Positions 61,312-64,000 of a stretch of 64,000 nucleotides of DNA are shown one piece after another. The notes under the pieces are model-generated. The model did not search any database. It was not told where the DNA came from and saw only the letters and a program-made list of their open reading frames with translations. The DNA is from Rhizobium sp. CF080 (GTDB taxonomy: Bacteria; Pseudomonadota; Alphaproteobacteria; Rhizobiales; Rhizobiaceae). The DNA lies in NCBI RefSeq assembly GCF_000282095.2, contig NZ_AKKC02000009.1, positions 124,001 to 188,000 of the forward strand, in the 5' to 3' direction. How positions within the stretch are numbered: position 1 is the first letter of the stretch; each line of letters opens with the position of its first letter. The position numbers and the translations under genes are program-made.

Positions 61312-63120
61312 ATGCGCATCAACGAGATCACCAATTGGGCCTACGGCGTCACGGTCGTCCTGACCGTGCTGTCGGGCACTGCCTTCCTGCTGTCTGCAAG
61401 GAGCGCCGACCAGGAGCGGATCGCCGTCGAGGAGCACCTTTCCCTCGACGAACTTTCCGAAGGTTTGGCACTCGGCGCGGAAGAGCGCACGGATGAAGCC
61501 CGGCTTTACGTGATGCGCGGCGAGGACCGCCATCTTCAGGCTTTCCGTCGCAAGGAGGCCGAGGAACAGCGGCTTGAACAGGCCATCAAGGGCATAAAGG
61601 CGCTCGGCGCCTCCGATGCCGAGTTTGCCGCATTGGTCGAGGTAGGGCAGGATGCGGATGCTCTCGATCAGCTCGAAGAGGCGGCTGTCGCTGCCTACCA
61701 GAACGGCGACCGGGCCGGGGCGCAGGAGACATTGTTCGGCCCCGAGCATGACCGCCTTCAGACGGGGCTCCTGGAAACCGTCACCCGCTTCCGCGAACTG
61801 GTGAAGGCGCGCACCGGGACCGCAGTCGCGTTCGCGCAGTCGCGCAGCGACTGGTGGGGTTTTGCCGCCAAGACGATGCTTGCCATCACTGCCGCACTTT
61901 TCCTCGGCGTCCTCTATTTCGTGCTGAAGCGCCGCGTCGCCATGCCGCTCACCCGCATGACCGGTATCGTCACGCGGCTCGCCCGGCAGGACTATGCGGT
62001 GGAAGTGCCCCTCGACCGCCGGCGGGACGAGATCGGCGAAATGAACCAGGCCATCCACATTTTCCGCGAAAACGGGCTGGAGCGGGATCGTCTCGATGCC
62101 GAACGGCGGGCCGACCAGCTGACCAAGGATCTCATTCTGCAGATGATGCACCGCCTGCAGGCCTGCCAGGCGCAGGGCGAGCTGGCGGATGTCGTCTCCC
62201 GTTTCGCGCCGCAGATCTTTCCGAACCTTGCCGGCCAGCTTTATGTGCTGAACGACAGCCGAACGCTGCTCACCGAGATAGGCTCCTGGCTCGACCCGCA
62301 GCTTTCGGGGGCGTCCTTCCCGACCAGCGCCTGCTGGGGATTGCGCCGCGGGCGACCGCACCTGAGCCATCACGGCCAAGGCGACATTCCCTGTCAGCAT
62401 CTCGGCGAAAGCGATGTCGCCGGGCTCTGCGTGCCCCTGACGGCGCAGGGCGATTCGATCGGCCTTCTCTATTTCGAAGAGCGTCCCGGCCATCAGATGG
62501 CGGCGGAAGGCTCGCGCCTCTACCTCGAACTGATCGCCGAGAATATCGGCCTTGCGGTCGCCAACCTGCAGCTTCGCGACAGGCTGACCAACCTCGCCGT
62601 GCGCGATGCGCTGACCGGCCTTCTCAACCGCCGCTGCCTCGACGAGACACTTGCGCGCCACGGGCGCGATCATGCGGGCCAGCCGCTCGCCTGCCTGATG
62701 ATGGATATCGACCGCTTCAAGCGCTTCAACGACGAGTTCGGGCACGACGCCGGCGACGTGGTGATGCAATATGTCGCGCAGATGATGTTCGATACCGTCG
62801 GCCAGGCGGGGACCTGTTACCGCTTCGGCGGCGAGGAATTCACGATACTCCTGCCGGATACGGCGGAGGCCGCCGCCTTCGAGCTTGCCGAACGGCTGCG
62901 GCAAAAGATCGCCACCACGCCGCTTTCGCACGGCGGCCGCATCCTCGGCCTGGTGTCGGTTTCGATCGGCGTCGCGGGCTCGCCCGTCGAGGGGCCGGTG
63001 TCGACGCTGCTGACGCGGGCGGATGCCGCACTTCTCGAAGCCAAGGCCGGTGGGCGGAATCAGACCGTGCTTGCCGGCGCGGTAAAACTTAACGAGCAGG
63101 CGAGCCGCACCTCGGCTTGA
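61312..63120 (+). CDS. membrane diguanylate cyclase with HAMP and GAF-like regions
   Basis: A 602-residue protein. The first membrane segment (WAYGVTVVLTVLSGTAFLLSA) is followed by a periplasmic helical region to about 185 and a second segment (MLAITAALFLGVLYFVL). A HAMP-like linker (RRVAMPLTRMTGIVTRLAR ... DEIGEMNQAIHIF) comes next, then a GAF-like region (about 290-430). The GGDEF domain ends the protein, with the active motif RFGGEEFTILLP near residue 503. GGEEF is a catalytically competent variant. The start at 61312 gives MRINEIT; the frame extends upstream to 61240 without good coding sense. Confidence 0.9.
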   Translation: MRINEITNWAYGVTVVLTVLSGTAFLLSARSADQERIAVEEHLSLDELSEGLALGAEERTDEARLYVMRGEDRHLQAFRRKEAEEQRLEQAIKGIKALGASDAEFAALVEVGQDADALDQLEEAAVAAYQNGDRAGAQETLFGPEHDRLQTGLLETVTRFRELVKARTGTAVAFAQSRSDWWGFAAKTMLAITAALFLGVLYFVLKRRVAMPLTRMTGIVTRLARQDYAVEVPLDRRRDEIGEMNQAIHIFRENGLERDRLDAERRADQLTKDLILQMMHRLQACQAQGELADVVSRFAPQIFPNLAGQLYVLNDSRTLLTEIGSWLDPQLSGASFPTSACWGLRRGRPHLSHHGQGDIPCQHLGESDVAGLCVPLTAQGDSIGLLYFEERPGHQMAAEGSRLYLELIAENIGLAVANLQLRDRLTNLAVRDALTGLLNRRCLDETLARHGRDHAGQPLACLMMDIDRFKRFNDEFGHDAGDVVMQYVAQMMFDTVGQAGTCYRFGGEEFTILLPDTAEAAAFELAERLRQKIATTPLSHGGRILGLVSVSIGVAGSPVEGPVSTLLTRADAALLEAKAGGRNQTVLAGAVKLNEQASRTSA

Positions 63121-63264
63121 AACAGATCGGCGATAGAACGCCGCGGCAGCCGATGTCCACTCTTGATCTGCCCATTCTTCAGCCTTTGCTTGACAACCGA
63201 CGCGGTAGCGACAAGTTCTGCCCTCCATTCACTTGCCCTCCCGTTCACTTGCCGGCCGGTATCC

Positions 63265-64000
63265 ATGCCCTTTTCGAATTCCACCTTCGCCCGATCCTCG
63301 CTGCTGATGCTTCTGGTCGGAGGCGCCGTCCTGGTGGCGATCGTGCTGTCGTCCTTTTTCCTTGCGCGCACGACGCAGGTCTATTTCCAGGACGTGGTGA
63401 AGCTGCGCGAGCTGCGAAGCGCCGCCGCCGACATCCAGCTTTTCCTGCGTGCGGCCGAATCCGGCCAGCGCGGCTACGTGCTGACGCAGGATGCCGAATT
63501 CCTGAAGCCCTATACGACTGCGAGTGCGGGCATTCCGCGACTGCGCGAGCGGTTGAAGACGTCTGCCGACAACCTGGGCGGCATGCAGGTTCCCTTTGCC
63601 GAACTCGATCCGCTGATCGACGACAAGCTCGCAGAAATGCAGTCGACGGTGGAGATGGTGCAGAAGGGCAATGCCGTCGGGGCGATCGAAGTCGTCCGCG
63701 GCGCCTACGGCCGCCAGCTGATGGAAGGCATCACGGCGATCCTCGGCAGACTGATCCGCGACCTGGATGTGCGGCTCGGGGCCGGCATCGACGATCTCAA
63801 CGATTCGGCGTCGGCGCTGCAATGGATCACCATCGGCGGCGGCCTGATGATCATCCTGGTCATCGGCGGCGCGATCCTGATCGTTGGCCAGCATGTCCGC
63901 GAGCTTCAACGGGCCCGGTCCGAAGTCGAACTGCTCAATGAAGGGCTTGAGGAACGCGTCACGGAGCGCACCGAGGATCTGATCCAGGCAAACCGCGAGA
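63265..64000 (+). CDS. CHASE3-domain sensor histidine kinase, N-terminal part
   Basis: The gene runs past the window end, so 245 residues are seen. A first membrane segment (SSLLMLLVGGAVLVAIVLSSFF) is followed by a CHASE3 periplasmic domain (QLFLRAAESGQRGYVLTQDAEFLKPY ... LDDKL-like segments) and a second segment (WITIGGGLMIILVIGGAILIVG). A coiled coil (SEVELLNEGLEERVTERTEDLIQANRE) is the start of the signalling helix that precedes a kinase domain. The kinase itself is outside the window. It follows the GGDEF gene by 145 bases on the same strand. Confidence 0.85.
   Translation, partial: MPFSNSTFARSSLLMLLVGGAVLVAIVLSSFFLARTTQVYFQDVVKLRELRSAAADIQLFLRAAESGQRGYVLTQDAEFLKPYTTASAGIPRLRERLKTSADNLGGMQVPFAELDPLIDDKLAEMQSTVEMVQKGNAVGAIEVVRGAYGRQLMEGITAILGRLIRDLDVRLGAGIDDLNDSASALQWITIGGGLMIILVIGGAILIVGQHVRELQRARSEVELLNEGLEERVTERTEDLIQANRE

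Overview
The window looks like a chromosomal segment of a member of the Rhizobiaceae (Alphaproteobacteria; Rhizobium, Neorhizobium or Agrobacterium-like). The evidence is GC-rich DNA, a homospermidine synthase, a Brucella Omp10-like lipoprotein, GapR (DUF2312), the CtrA-degradation adaptor RcdA (DUF1465), zinc-free L31 and L36, and a tkt-gap ... pgk-aldolase sugar phosphate cluster. Genus and species cannot be fixed from the sequence alone. No rRNA, tRNA, CRISPR array, prophage or intact insertion sequence was seen.

Layout. 1-9.8 kb: a frameshifted carbamoyltransferase gene, an outer-membrane barrel protein, kdsD, the qmcA/nfeD-type pair, queC, hemH, a 5'-nucleotidase fused to a LysM domain, and the Omp10-like lipoprotein. 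9.9-17.5 kb: homospermidine synthase, a compact pepF-pabB-pabC-like-NTF2 operon, and a sigma-54 response regulator. 17.5-28.4 kb: a DUF882 peptidoglycan-type protein, GapR, DUF1244, N-formylglutamate amidohydrolase, DUF1036-pyk, a TPR-hydrolase pair, rpmJ, DUF465-purE-purK. 28.5-44.1 kb: ArsR and TauE/SafE genes, ThiE-like and Sel1 genes, suhB, a non-flagellar MotA/MotB-like pair, a glycoamylase-family enzyme, an MsbA-like exporter, rpmE, rcdA with a CtrA site, a candidate sRNA, an MFS gene, PhzF. 44.3-58.1 kb: class I aldolase, pgk, a PAS-GGDEF protein, a K+/H+ antiporter, gap and tkt. 58.4-64 kb: DUF4164-zapA-6S RNA, several small proteins, a LexA-type box, a second diguanylate cyclase and the start of a CHASE3 histidine kinase.

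The most distinctive locus is 50.6-54.8 kb, between the antiporter gene and gap. Two tandem cassettes each hold a short gene with a secretion signal, a 37-residue tail of an RHS core, a linker and a unique C-terminal toxin domain (an HNH/Endo VII-like nuclease in one, a ParB-like domain in the other). Each is followed by an overlapping gene that looks like its immunity partner, and each cassette is preceded by a copy of a 495-bp direct repeat that is nearly identical. The full RHS barrel is missing, so these look like stand-alone mini-RHS toxins rather than the tip of a full-length RHS protein. They sit between pgk and gap, which suggests an accessory insertion in an otherwise housekeeping region.

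Cell-cycle and envelope functions recur (GapR, RcdA, ZapA, DUF882, LysM nucleotidase, MotB-like protein, L31 and L36). All products are inferred by reading translations and motifs. No database search was run.
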